Shown here piece by piece: positions 1 through 7,125 of a stretch of 21,165 bases of DNA (positions are counted from its first letter, which is position 1; every line of letters begins with the position of its first letter). A program made the translations under genes and the position numbers. The stretch comes from Elusimicrobiota bacterium (GTDB taxonomy: Bacteria > Elusimicrobiota > Elusimicrobia > UBA1565). The stretch is from the NCBI GenBank assembly GCA_003450735.1, contig DMEZ01000006.1, forward strand, positions 13,798 through 34,962, written 5' to 3'. Under the pieces are notes generated by a model. It had not been told where the DNA came from. It saw nothing but the letters and a program-made list of their open reading frames with translations, and did not search any database.

Positions 1-587
1 ACGGAGGCCAAAAAGCCGGGCTGGGAGCGCTCGACCTTGAGCTCCTCGAGCATGTTCTTCTTGCGCAGCTCGACCTCCTCCTGCGGGAAGGTCGCGTCGA
101 GGACGACCTCGGACAGGAGGGCGAACATCCGGTCGGCCTTCTCGGAGAGCGCAAAGGCGCCCAGCACGACGGCGTCCCTCTCGGCCGAGGCGTCGAGGGC
201 GCCGCCGAAAGCGTCGGCCTCGAAGGCGATGTCCTTGGCGCTGCGCGTCGAGGTCCCGGCCGTCCAAAGCTCGGCCAGGGCGTCCACGAGACCCGCGTCC
301 TTCTGCCCGGCCAGGGCGGTCCCGCCCCGGACGGCCAGGCGCACGGTGACGAGAGGGAAGCGGTGGTCCTCGATGAGCACGACCTCGATCCCGTTGGAGA
401 GCCGGAAGCGCTCGCGCGGCGGGGCCTTGAAGGGCTTCATCGGGCCGAGCGCGGGCTGGACGGACATGTCGGGCCGGCCCGGCTGCGCCTTGGCCGCGGC
501 GGGACGGGCCGGTGCCTTCGCTGCGGACTTGGAAGCCGGCGCGGCCTGCAGGGGCAGCGCGCAGAGGACGAGAGCCAGCCATTTCAT
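1..587 (-). CDS. M16 family peptidase-like subunit, zinc motif lost (partial, C-terminus beyond window)
   Basis: About 195 N-terminal residues are in the window; the gene runs off the left edge. It begins with a signal-peptide-like stretch (MKWLALVLCALPLQA) and an Ala/Lys/Pro-rich linker to about residue 55. An M16 N-terminal fold follows (FRLSNGIEVVLIEDHRFPLV at about 61-80, then the GLVDALAELWTAGT region). In active M16 enzymes that region reads HxxEH; here the matching positions are D102, A105 and E106, so zinc binding is lost. Known family pattern: bacterial M16B proteins are often paired, one subunit carrying HxxEH and the other not. The gene immediately upstream (584-1933) carries the motif, so I infer a periplasmic heterodimer in which this is the non-catalytic or substrate-binding half. 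The ATG overlaps the upstream TGA (ATGA), implying translational coupling. Family call is strong; the partner role is inferred. Confidence 0.88.
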   Translation of the reverse strand, partial: MKWLALVLCALPLQAAPASKSAAKAPARPAAAKAQPGRPDMSVQPALGPMKPFKAPPRERFRLSNGIEVVLIEDHRFPLVTVRLAVRGGTALAGQKDAGLVDALAELWTAGTSTRSAKDIAFEADAFGGALDASAERDAVVLGAFALSEKADRMFALLSEVVLDATFPQEEVELRKKNMLEELKVERSQPGFLAS

Positions 588-1933
588 CGCGATTTCTCCC
601 CCTTCGCCGCAGGCTTGAGCTCGAAGACGTTGGCGGAGCCCGGCACGAGGTGCTTGGCCGCGGCGGCCTGGATGTCCGCCGGGGTGAGGGCCATGAAGCG
701 CTCCAGCTCCCCGTTGGCCGCGGCCGGGTCGCCGTCCAGGACGGCCGCCCGCAGGAGGGCCGCCGCGCGCCCGAGCGTCGTCTGCCGCTCCACCACCCAG
801 TCGGAGCGGAGCTTGGTCTTGACCCGCTCGAGCTCCTCGGCGCCTACGCCGGAGGCGCCGATCCGCCGCACTTCCTCGTAGACCAGGTCGCGCAGCTGGG
901 CGGCGGGGACATCGGACTTGTGGAGGATGAAGCAGCCGAAGAGGCCCGGGAACTTGTACTCGGCCGCGTCAAAGACGGGGAAGCCGAGGCCGCCCTCCAC
1001 GGATGTGGCGGCCTGCTTGTTTTTGACGAGCAGCTGGTAGAGGCGGGAGCTCTTGCCGTAGAAGAGCAGGCGGCCGAGCAGGTTCAGCGCGGCGGCCTCG
1101 GGCGTCCCGCGCGCGGGAAGGTTGTTCCAGACGAGGGCGAGCGCCGGCACGTTCGCATGGGGGTCGTCCACGGTAAAGGCGCGCTCCGACTCCTGCCGCG
1201 GCTCCGCGGTGTCGGGGAAGACCGGCTCGCCGCGGTTGGGGATCCAGCCGAAGTAGCGCTCCAGGAGCTTGCGGGCCTCGGCGGGGTCGAAGTCCCCCAC
1301 CACCGCGAGCCAGGCGTTCTTGGGAGCGTAGTAGTCGTTGAAGAAGCCGCGGACGTCCTTCAGGGTCGCGGCGTCGAGGTCCTCGAAGGTGCCGATGAGG
1401 GGGTGGCTGTTGGCGTAGTTGGAGAAGGTCCGCGAGGCGATCTCGACGGCGAGCAGCGGGGCGTAGGCCTCGTTGTCCACCCGCATGCGCTTCTCCTCCT
1501 TCACGACCGACACCTGGTTGCGCATGTTCGTCTCGCTGACGTCGAGCGCGCTGAGGCGGTCGGCGTCGAGCCAGGCGGCCAGGGGCAGGACGTTGGAGGG
1601 CATCACCTCGTAGTAGAAGGTGAAGTCCTCGTGGGTGGAGGCGTTGTTGTCCGCCCCGAAGCCCTCGAGGAGCTTGTCGAAGCGGCCCTTGGGGACGTGG
1701 GCGGAGCCCTCGAACATGAGATGCTCGAAGAGGTGGGCGAAGCCCGAGCGTCCCCGGACCTCCTGGCGGCCCCCGACGTCGAAGACCGCCGCGAGGGTGA
1801 CCACGGGCACGGTCCTGTCCGGCGAGAGCACGACGCGCAGGCCGTTGGGCAGCTCGAAGCTATGGATCGGGATGGTCATCGCCCGCGCGGGTGCCGCGCA
1901 GAGCGCCAAGCCCAGGAGCAGCACAAGCCTCAT
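584..1933 (-). CDS. M16 family zinc metallopeptidase (active subunit)
   Basis: 449 residues, a usual length for single-unit M16B peptidases. Residues 1-18 look like a signal peptide, so the enzyme is probably periplasmic. The inverted zinc motif HLFEH is at H67-E70-H71, and the third ligand is E147 in a VVKEEKRMR context, about 76 residues downstream as in pitrilysin-type enzymes. The second half (about 200-440) matches the M16 C-terminal domain, including a stretch near residues 290-310 of the YGKSSRLYQLLVKNKQ type. It would cleave peptides or small proteins in the envelope. It lies third in a minus-strand chain (SRPBCC protein, methyltransferase, this gene, inactive M16 subunit), with ATGA overlaps on both sides. 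A purine-rich GGGGAGGGG precedes the start by about 3 nt, a plausible ribosome binding site. Substrate unknown. Confidence 0.95.
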   Translation of the reverse strand: MRLVLLLGLALCAAPARAMTIPIHSFELPNGLRVVLSPDRTVPVVTLAAVFDVGGRQEVRGRSGFAHLFEHLMFEGSAHVPKGRFDKLLEGFGADNNASTHEDFTFYYEVMPSNVLPLAAWLDADRLSALDVSETNMRNQVSVVKEEKRMRVDNEAYAPLLAVEIASRTFSNYANSHPLIGTFEDLDAATLKDVRGFFNDYYAPKNAWLAVVGDFDPAEARKLLERYFGWIPNRGEPVFPDTAEPRQESERAFTVDDPHANVPALALVWNNLPARGTPEAAALNLLGRLLFYGKSSRLYQLLVKNKQAATSVEGGLGFPVFDAAEYKFPGLFGCFILHKSDVPAAQLRDLVYEEVRRIGASGVGAEELERVKTKLRSDWVVERQTTLGRAAALLRAAVLDGDPAAANGELERFMALTPADIQAAAAKHLVPGSANVFELKPAAKGEKSR

Positions 1934-2697
1934 CGTCCCCTCCCCTTGATGCGGATGGCCCTTGGCAGGTCGTCCTCCTTGCGGGCCTTCTCCGCCACCG
2001 TCACCTTCTCGGCCACGACGATCATCCTCATCGCGTCGAAGCCGAAGGGCTCGCCCTCCCAGCCGCCGTGGATAGCGCGCACGGCGAAGCGCGCGCGCTC
2101 GAGCAGGCGCACGAGCTCGCTCAGGCAGTACACCCTCAAGCCCGGCGCCTCGCCGGCCTGGAAGCGGCCTGTTTTCGCGTCCAGCAGGGCGCGCTCCCCC
2201 GAGCCGGGGTCCATGCGGCGCACCAGCCAGTCCCGGCTGGGCAGGTCCAGCACCAGCCGGCCTTTAGGCTTGAGCGCCCGGTGGACGGCGGCCAGACAGC
2301 GCTCATCGTGCTCCTCGCCGCGACCGAGCGGATGGTGGAGGTTGACGGCCACATGGAACTCGGCTTCGTAGCCGATGCGGCGCATGTCCTTGCTGATGAA
2401 ATGCACCCAGAGCGTCTTGTCCGAGCCGGAGCGGGCCTCCGAGAGCCTGGGAAGGTCGCTGTCCACGCCCAGCACGCGGCAGCCCCGGCGGGCGATCTCG
2501 AGGGTCTGCGCCCCGGTGCCGCAGCCGAAGTCGAGCACCCGCGCGCGGTCGCCGAGGTCCACGTAGCGCGCGAGGCCGTCGACCATCGCCCGGACGAAGG
2601 CGTCGTCGCGGCTCGCGGGGAGATAGGCGAAGTAGGCCTGCCGCCACCCCTCCCGCCCCAGCCCCCCGCCCCGGGAGATGGCGCTCGCCGGGGTCAT
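1930..2697 (-). CDS. Class I SAM-dependent methyltransferase
   Basis: 255 residues from the ATG at 2697; a longer in-frame version exists, but this ATG overlaps the upstream TGA (ATGA), the junction style used throughout the window. The Rossmann-fold SAM-binding motif I is VLDFGCGTG at 54-62, followed by the acidic strand-2 end (VLGVDSD, about 75-81). A later segment, LKPKGRLVLDLPSRDW (142-157), is the usual post-motif III strand and turn. A C-terminal strand pair (FGFDAMRMIVVAEK, 218-231) closes the fold. There is no signal peptide, so it is cytosolic. The substrate cannot be told from sequence; the fold class fits small-molecule or lipid methylation. It sits between an SRPBCC-domain gene and two M16 peptidase genes in one apparent operon, and no obvious pathway links them. 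Confidence 0.88.
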   Translation of the reverse strand: MTPASAISRGGGLGREGWRQAYFAYLPASRDDAFVRAMVDGLARYVDLGDRARVLDFGCGTGAQTLEIARRGCRVLGVDSDLPRLSEARSGSDKTLWVHFISKDMRRIGYEAEFHVAVNLHHPLGRGEEHDERCLAAVHRALKPKGRLVLDLPSRDWLVRRMDPGSGERALLDAKTGRFQAGEAPGLRVYCLSELVRLLERARFAVRAIHGGWEGEPFGFDAMRMIVVAEKVTVAEKARKEDDLPRAIRIKGRGR

Positions 2698-3167
2698 GAG
2701 GGCCTCATCGGGCCGGAGCGGCCGCACTCCAGATAGTCCTTGAGGCTCGCGAGGCAGTCCGCCCACAGGGCGCGGAAGGCGAGGAAGAGCTTGTCCTGGG
2801 AGACCGCTCCCGAGAAGCCCGCATGCAGGAGGGTCGCCTGGGCGCCCCGAGATTTCCGCTCGATGAAGACGTTCACGAGGGCCGGGACCCGCCCCCCGCG
2901 CCGGCTGCGCGCGTCGAAAAGCCAGGCGACCTTCTCGCCGGGCTGGAGGTCCACGAAGACGGCCGAGGCCTCGCAGCCCTCCCCGTCCTTCGAGGGCCAG
3001 ACCATCCGGAAGCGTCCCCCGCTGCGCGCGTCGGTCTCGGCGCTCTCGAGCCAGAACAGGCAGAGCTCGCGGGCCGAGGTGAGGGCGCCGTAGACCTTCT
3101 CGGGCCTGGCCTTGATGAAGGCGGACACGCGCACGTCGCGGGAGAGACTCCGTTTCGGGGGCGGCAC
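2694..3167 (-). CDS. SRPBCC / AHSA1-like domain protein
   Basis: 157 residues starting at a GTG codon. The pattern matches the START/Bet v1-like SRPBCC superfamily, AHSA1 (activator of Hsp90 ATPase homologue) branch: VSAFIKARPEKVYGALTS at about 14-31, a Phe-Trp pair (LFWLESAE), GGRFRMVWP at about 50-58, a central LQPGEKVAWLF strand, and a C-terminal long helix (FRALWADCLASLKDYLE). Such proteins form a hydrophobic cavity for ligands and are often of unknown role in bacteria. It is the first gene of the minus-strand operon and is coupled to the methyltransferase by ATGA. A -10-like TAGAAT with upstream TG lies only 6 nt before the GTG. The family call is good; no specific function can be assigned. 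Confidence 0.82.
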   Translation of the reverse strand: MPPPKRSLSRDVRVSAFIKARPEKVYGALTSARELCLFWLESAETDARSGGRFRMVWPSKDGEGCEASAVFVDLQPGEKVAWLFDARSRRGGRVPALVNVFIERKSRGAQATLLHAGFSGAVSQDKLFLAFRALWADCLASLKDYLECGRSGPMRPS

Positions 3168-3173
3168 GGCCTT

Positions 3174-3182
3174 ATTCTAGCA
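3174..3182 (-). promoter_or_regulatory. Candidate extended -10 box for the SRPBCC operon
   Basis: On the minus strand this reads TGCTAGAAT and ends 6 nt before the GTG start at 3167. A weak -35 (CTGATG, 3197-3202) lies 17 bp upstream. If used, transcription would begin at or almost at the start codon. Confidence 0.4.
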
Positions 3183-3213
3183 CTTGCCGCGCCGCGCATC
3201 AGGGGGGGACGGG

Positions 3214-3259
3214 GGGTCTTAGAATCTAGGCCTTAGGACCCATGCGCATTTGGGCCCTA
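3214..3259. other. Two mutually exclusive hairpins upstream of the nuclease gene
   Basis: GGGTCTTAG (3214-3222) can pair with TTAGGACCC (3233-3241), allowing G-U pairs. TAGGACCCA (3234-3242) can instead pair with TGGGCCCTA (3251-3259) with one mismatch. The two stems share the GGACCC segment, so they cannot form together. They lie in the divergent spacer, upstream of the nuclease -10 box. Their role is unknown; they could be an operator or part of a longer leader. Confidence 0.35.
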
Positions 3260-3293
3260 TGGCTCAGGTCATATTTTACTTTTCCTTTACCCT

Positions 3294-3299
3294 TATACT
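3294..3299 (+). promoter_or_regulatory. Candidate -10 box for the endonuclease gene
   Basis: TATACT (5 of 6 to consensus) sits in an A/T-rich tract within very GC-rich DNA, only 3 nt before the ATG at 3303. A start site about 7 nt downstream would fall near 3306, which would favour the second in-frame ATG at 3315 as the true start. No good -35 box is visible. Confidence 0.4.
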
Positions 3300-3302
3300 A
3301 AG

Positions 3303-4226
3303 ATGCTCAAACGTATGCGCGTGTTCCAGGCCTTCCTCCTCCTCCCGCTCGCCGCGGCCCTCTGCTCGGCGCAGCAGGGATCCTCCGTCCTCGAGGCCCT
3401 GCGCGGCTCGGCCCCGGCGGCGGTGCAGTCGGCCCCCGCCTTCGACGCGGCGCCGGCGCAGGCCCGGGCCCAGGCCGCCGCCGACGGGATCCCCTCGGGG
3501 AAGGACCTCCTCCTGGCCCTGCACGAGCTGACCGGCAAGGGGTTCCGCCAGCACACCTACGGGGAAGCCCAGGACTACATCTTCTCCGCCGCCGACAACA
3601 TCCGCGAGGACGGCGTCCGCGGCGTGAAGGACGCCTACTCCGGCGTGTTCGTGCCCGGCACCAGCACGGAAGGGTCGGCCTACCGCGAGAACGGCGATCT
3701 CAACGAGGACGGCTTCACGGACAAGGGCGGGATGAACGTCGAGCATGTCTGGCCGCAGTCCTTCTTCGACAAGCAGCTCCCGATGAAGTCGGACGTCCAC
3801 CACCTGATGGCCACCTTCATCCACCCCAACAGCGTCCGCGGCAGCAACCCCTTCTGCCTGGTCTCGGGCAGCGGCCGCTACCAGAACAGCGGAGGCGCCA
3901 AGGCCTCCGAGAACTGCTTCGAGCCGCCGGACGAGGCCAAGGGCCGCGTCTCGCGCTCCCTGCTCTATTTCATGACGCGCTACTACGACAAGCCCATCAC
4001 CAAGGGCGGCTTCGGGGAGCATTTCTGGAACCAGAAGCTCGAGCTGCTGCTGCGCTGGAACCGGGAGTTCCCACCGTCCAGGGAAGAGCAGGCGCGCAAC
4101 GACCTCGTGCAGAGCTTCCAGGGCAACCGGAACCCCTACGTGGACGATCCGAGCCTGGCCGACAAGATCGGGTTCGAGGCCTTCAAGCGCCACGCCAGGC
4201 CCGACCCCTTCGCCCTGCCTCAGTAA
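3303..4226 (+). CDS. Secreted endonuclease I family nuclease
   Basis: 307 residues of the endonuclease I (EndA/NucM/BsnI) family, non-specific nucleases with a His-Me finger. The N-terminus is a signal peptide (MRVFQAFLLLPLAAALCSA, cleaved near residue 23), so the enzyme is exported; residues 24-62 are a low-complexity Ala/Gln linker. The active-site block is NVEHVWPQSFF, with H148 the predicted general base, followed by DVHHLMA (164-170) and the Asn/Arg block NSVRGSNPF (176-184), whose N182 is the likely metal ligand. RSLLYFMTRYYD (218-229) and the C-terminal GNRNPYVDDPSLADKI (274-289) are further family landmarks. The start at 3303 is uncertain: a -10-like box sits 3 nt before it, and the ATG at 3315 gives a cleaner signal peptide. 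Likely roles are nucleotide scavenging or degrading extracellular nucleic acid. Confidence 0.93.
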   Translation: MLKRMRVFQAFLLLPLAAALCSAQQGSSVLEALRGSAPAAVQSAPAFDAAPAQARAQAAADGIPSGKDLLLALHELTGKGFRQHTYGEAQDYIFSAADNIREDGVRGVKDAYSGVFVPGTSTEGSAYRENGDLNEDGFTDKGGMNVEHVWPQSFFDKQLPMKSDVHHLMATFIHPNSVRGSNPFCLVSGSGRYQNSGGAKASENCFEPPDEAKGRVSRSLLYFMTRYYDKPITKGGFGEHFWNQKLELLLRWNREFPPSREEQARNDLVQSFQGNRNPYVDDPSLADKIGFEAFKRHARPDPFALPQ

Positions 4227-4233
4227 TCCGGGA

Positions 4234-5529
4234 TCATCCCAGTCTAGCGCCGGGAAGCTTGAGAGTGAACTCGGCCCATTCCCCGGGCCTTGAGGCCGCG
4301 CTCAGGCTGCCCCCGTGCTTCTGCGCGATATACCAGCACAGGTAGAGCCCGAGCCCGCTGCCTTTGCGGTCCTCGACCCCCTTCTGCCGGAGCCGTGAGA
4401 AGCGCTTGAAGAGCTTCTGCGCCTGCTCCTCCGAGAAGCCCACCCCGGGGTTGCGCACGCTGGCGACGAGCTGCCCGCCTTCGACCCGGGCCGTGACCTT
4501 CACCTCGGCCTTGTCGAAGCCGTACTTGACCGCGTTGTCCACGAGGTTCGCCATGAGGATGCGCAGAAGGTCGATGTCGCCCCGCACGAGGATCTCCGCC
4601 TCGGGCGCGTCCAGCACGACCCGGCTTCCCCGCTGTTCGGCCCAGAGGTGCGCGCTCTCGGCCGCGAACGCCAGGACGTCCTTGCCGAAGCGCACGCCGT
4701 CCTTGGGGTCGAAGCGCAGCTCTCCCGTCTCGATGCGGCTGAGGTCCAGGTAGTCGCGCACCATGTTCGTCATGTAGCCGGAGGTCGTGACGATGATCCG
4801 CATGACCTCGGCGGCCTTGGGATCCACCTCGCCCAGGTAGCCCCCCGCATAGGTCTCGGCGCGGGCGACGATGCTGGCCAGCGGGCTCTTGAGCTCGTGG
4901 GCGATGAAGCCCAGCGTCGAGAAATAGGCTTCCCGGGCGTCCATGAGGCGCTTGATCAGCCAGGCTTTCTCCACCGCCTGGGCGATGCGGTCGCGGACCC
5001 CGCGCAGGATGCGCACGTGCGCCTCGCCGAAGGCGTCGGTCTTGCGGCTCGAGAAGAAGAGGAACCCGACGGGACGTTCCCCCACCTTGAGCGGCAAGGT
5101 CAGGCTGGAACGCACCCCTTCCTGCACGAGGGCCGCCGTGGAGGCCGACTCCGGCCTGCGGCGGAGGTAGTCCTCGAGGTCGGAGATGACGCGCGCTCGG
5201 CCCGTGTCGAGGATCCCCTGCAGGCTCGAGCCGGCCAGGCCCGCGCCGTAGTCGAGGCCCAAAACCAGGACCGGATACGCGGCCCGGGCCCAGCGGCAGA
5301 CCACCCGGGCGCCGTCCTCCTCTATGAAGGAGAGGCCGACGCGGTCGCGCGGCAGGATCTTCTCCGTCTCCCGCCAGACCGCGTCCATCACCTCGTCGAG
5401 TGAAAGCCCTTCGCCCACCCCCGCGCCGATGCGCTCGAGAGCGGCCTCCGTTTCCGAGCCGAAGGGCGCCGCGGCCGAGGGAAGGTCGAGGTAGCTCACG
5501 CCGGGGATGGAGGGGATCGGCTGTTCCAT
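4234..5529 (-). CDS. GAF-domain sensor histidine kinase
   Basis: 431 residues from the ATG at 5529; an upstream in-frame ATG at 5607 exists but would overlap the divergent gene. There are no membrane segments, so it is a cytosolic sensor. Residues about 25-190 form a GAF domain (VWRETEKILPRDRVGLSF to LTLPLKVGERPVGFLFFSS). A helix then leads to the dimerization/phosphoacceptor domain with FIAHELKSPL, phosphorylated His H211. The ATPase domain shows the N box NLVDNAVKYG (about 328-337), a G1-like RNPGVGF and G2 GSGLGLYL. It would autophosphorylate in response to a small ligand or redox/light signal and pass the phosphate to a response regulator. None is encoded nearby, so it is an orphan here. 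Its stop lies 7 bp from the stop of the convergent nuclease gene. Confidence 0.93.
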   Translation of the reverse strand: MEQPIPSIPGVSYLDLPSAAAPFGSETEAALERIGAGVGEGLSLDEVMDAVWRETEKILPRDRVGLSFIEEDGARVVCRWARAAYPVLVLGLDYGAGLAGSSLQGILDTGRARVISDLEDYLRRRPESASTAALVQEGVRSSLTLPLKVGERPVGFLFFSSRKTDAFGEAHVRILRGVRDRIAQAVEKAWLIKRLMDAREAYFSTLGFIAHELKSPLASIVARAETYAGGYLGEVDPKAAEVMRIIVTTSGYMTNMVRDYLDLSRIETGELRFDPKDGVRFGKDVLAFAAESAHLWAEQRGSRVVLDAPEAEILVRGDIDLLRILMANLVDNAVKYGFDKAEVKVTARVEGGQLVASVRNPGVGFSEEQAQKLFKRFSRLRQKGVEDRKGSGLGLYLCWYIAQKHGGSLSAASRPGEWAEFTLKLPGARLG

Positions 5530-5540
5530 GGGAGCGGGGC

Positions 5541-5546
5541 ATTCTA
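5541..5546 (-). promoter_or_regulatory. Candidate -10 box for the histidine kinase gene
   Basis: On the minus strand TAGAAT lies 11 nt before the ATG at 5529. It is the same hexamer as in front of the SRPBCC gene. No convincing -35 box and no Shine-Dalgarno sequence are seen. Confidence 0.35.
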
Positions 5547-5574
5547 GGAAATTCTGAAGGCCTCTTATATTGAC

Positions 5575-5580
5575 TAAAAT
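5575..5580 (+). promoter_or_regulatory. Candidate -10 box for the glycosyltransferase operon
   Basis: TAAAAT lies 6 nt before the ATG at 5587, in the only A/T-rich patch of the divergent spacer. A weak -35 (TTCTGA, 5552-5557) sits 17 bp upstream. Predicted transcripts would be leaderless or nearly so. Confidence 0.4.
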
Positions 5581-5586
5581 AGCCGG

Positions 5587-7125
5587 ATGCCCCGGCGGCT
5601 CCCGCAACTCCTCCTCGTTTCAGCCTGCGGCTACCTGCTCGCCCTCATGGCCTACCGCTTCCACGCCCTCCCGGGCCTGCACTGCGACGAGGCCTGGGCG
5701 GGCTTGAGCGCCCTGCGCATCCTCCAGGACGGGTTGTTCTCGCCGCACGGCATCAACCGCTACACGAGCCTGCTCTTCAGCGCCCTCGTCTCGGGCTCCT
5801 TCCTGGCGGGGACGCCGGGGGTCTGGACGCTCAGGCTCCCGGGCCTGCTCCTCAACGCGGCCGCCGCCCTCTGGATGACCCTGCACTTCGCCCGCCGCGG
5901 CGGGCCGGCGCAGGCCGCCGCCTGGCTGTACCTGCTCGCGAGCTCGGCCTCCTTCGTCCTCAAGGCGCGCGTCGCCTGGGAGGTCTTCGCCCTCCAGCCG
6001 ATCCTGATGGCCGCCCTCGTCGTCCTCCTCGAGCGCCCCTGGGAGGAGGGCCGCGCGGGCTTCGGCCGCGCCCTCCTCTTCCATGCCGTCCTCCTCGCGG
6101 GGGTCCTCAGCCACTTCATCTTCATCTCCGTGCCCCTCTCGCTGTGCGTCTGCCTGGCAGGGTCGGTCTACCTCTACGGCGAGAAGCGCGCGAGCCTGCT
6201 CTGGCTGAGCGCGTCCGGCCTCCTCCAGAGCGCCGTGATCTTCCTCCTCAAGCCGGCCATCAGCGAAGCGCTCTGGGGCCGCGGGCGCGGACCCATCCTC
6301 CTGGCCTTGGCCCTCCTGCCGCCGGTCTTCGCCGCTCTCCACCGATGGGCGGCGGTGCGTTGGCCAGAGCCTCCGGCTCTCGACGCTCGCCTGCTCAAGG
6401 CCTTCCGGGCCGCGGTCCTGGCCGGACTGGCCGCCTTCTTCCTGCTCCACTGGGTCGCCCTGCTCCAGGTCTGGTCCGGCGTCGCCGTCCTCCAGCGCCT
6501 CTTCGCCTGGGATCCGCCCCTGGCTCTGGCTCTCCCGCTCTACGCCTGGGCCGCCGTCCTGCTCGGGCTGCTCTTCGTGCGGGCCCTTCAGGAACCGGGC
6601 CCCGACCAGCCGCCCTCGCGCACCCTGCTTTTACGCTGGTCGCTGGCCTATGCCGCGGTGTTCCCCCTCTTCGTCACCACCCACGCCATCCGCTACTACG
6701 TCCTGCCCTCCTTCCTCTTCATGGCCGCGCTGGCCTGGCTGCTGCCGGAGCTGCTGCGAGCCTGGCGCTGGCGCGCCGCCCTCCCGGGGCTGGCCGTCCT
6801 CCTCCTGCTCAACGTGCTTTTCTGGAAGGAGCTCTCCGCCCCCTCCGAGCGCCGGCCCCTGCGCTTCCTCCTGGCCACGCACCTCGAGCGCTCGTGGGAT
6901 TTCCAGAGCCTCGCCCCCCTGGCGAGCGTGCTCGAGCGGGAGCGCCCCTGCCGCATCGAGGCGACCGAGCAGATGCTCTCCGGCTCGCTCGCGTTCCTCT
7001 CGGAGGTCCCGCCCCTCTCCGAGCGGGCCTGCGACCCCTCCAAGAGCCTGGCGGCCTGGTACTGTCCGGACTGCGCCCGGCCGCCCTATTTCCGCTGGGA
7101 AGTCCGCCGGGAGGCCGCCCCATGA
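5587..7125 (+). CDS. GT-C fold membrane glycosyltransferase (GT39/ArnT-like)
   Basis: 512 residues with roughly ten hydrophobic membrane segments spread from residue 7 to about 410, then a soluble C-terminal tail. Just after the first segment, in the first extracytoplasmic loop, is GLHCDEAW with D34/E35. That is the place and pattern of the catalytic acidic residue of GT-C enzymes (PMT, ArnT and related families), which transfer a sugar from a polyprenyl-phosphate donor on the periplasmic face. The tail (about 430-512) ends with a CPDC pair (C493/C496), possibly a periplasmic disulfide. The next gene overlaps by ATGA and encodes a GT2 enzyme of the dolichyl-phosphate-mannose synthase type, which would make the donor. 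Acceptor (protein, lipid or glycan) and sugar are unknown. Start at 5587 is the first ATG and has a -10-like box 6 nt upstream. Confidence 0.88.
   Translation: MPRRLPQLLLVSACGYLLALMAYRFHALPGLHCDEAWAGLSALRILQDGLFSPHGINRYTSLLFSALVSGSFLAGTPGVWTLRLPGLLLNAAAALWMTLHFARRGGPAQAAAWLYLLASSASFVLKARVAWEVFALQPILMAALVVLLERPWEEGRAGFGRALLFHAVLLAGVLSHFIFISVPLSLCVCLAGSVYLYGEKRASLLWLSASGLLQSAVIFLLKPAISEALWGRGRGPILLALALLPPVFAALHRWAAVRWPEPPALDARLLKAFRAAVLAGLAAFFLLHWVALLQVWSGVAVLQRLFAWDPPLALALPLYAWAAVLLGLLFVRALQEPGPDQPPSRTLLLRWSLAYAAVFPLFVTTHAIRYYVLPSFLFMAALAWLLPELLRAWRWRAALPGLAVLLLLNVLFWKELSAPSERRPLRFLLATHLERSWDFQSLAPLASVLERERPCRIEATEQMLSGSLAFLSEVPPLSERACDPSKSLAAWYCPDCARPPYFRWEVRREAAP

Noticed and set aside
512..2371. 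A 619-codon plus-strand frame opposite the M16 and methyltransferase genes
   Set aside because: Antisense to two well-supported genes and compositionally a shadow frame.
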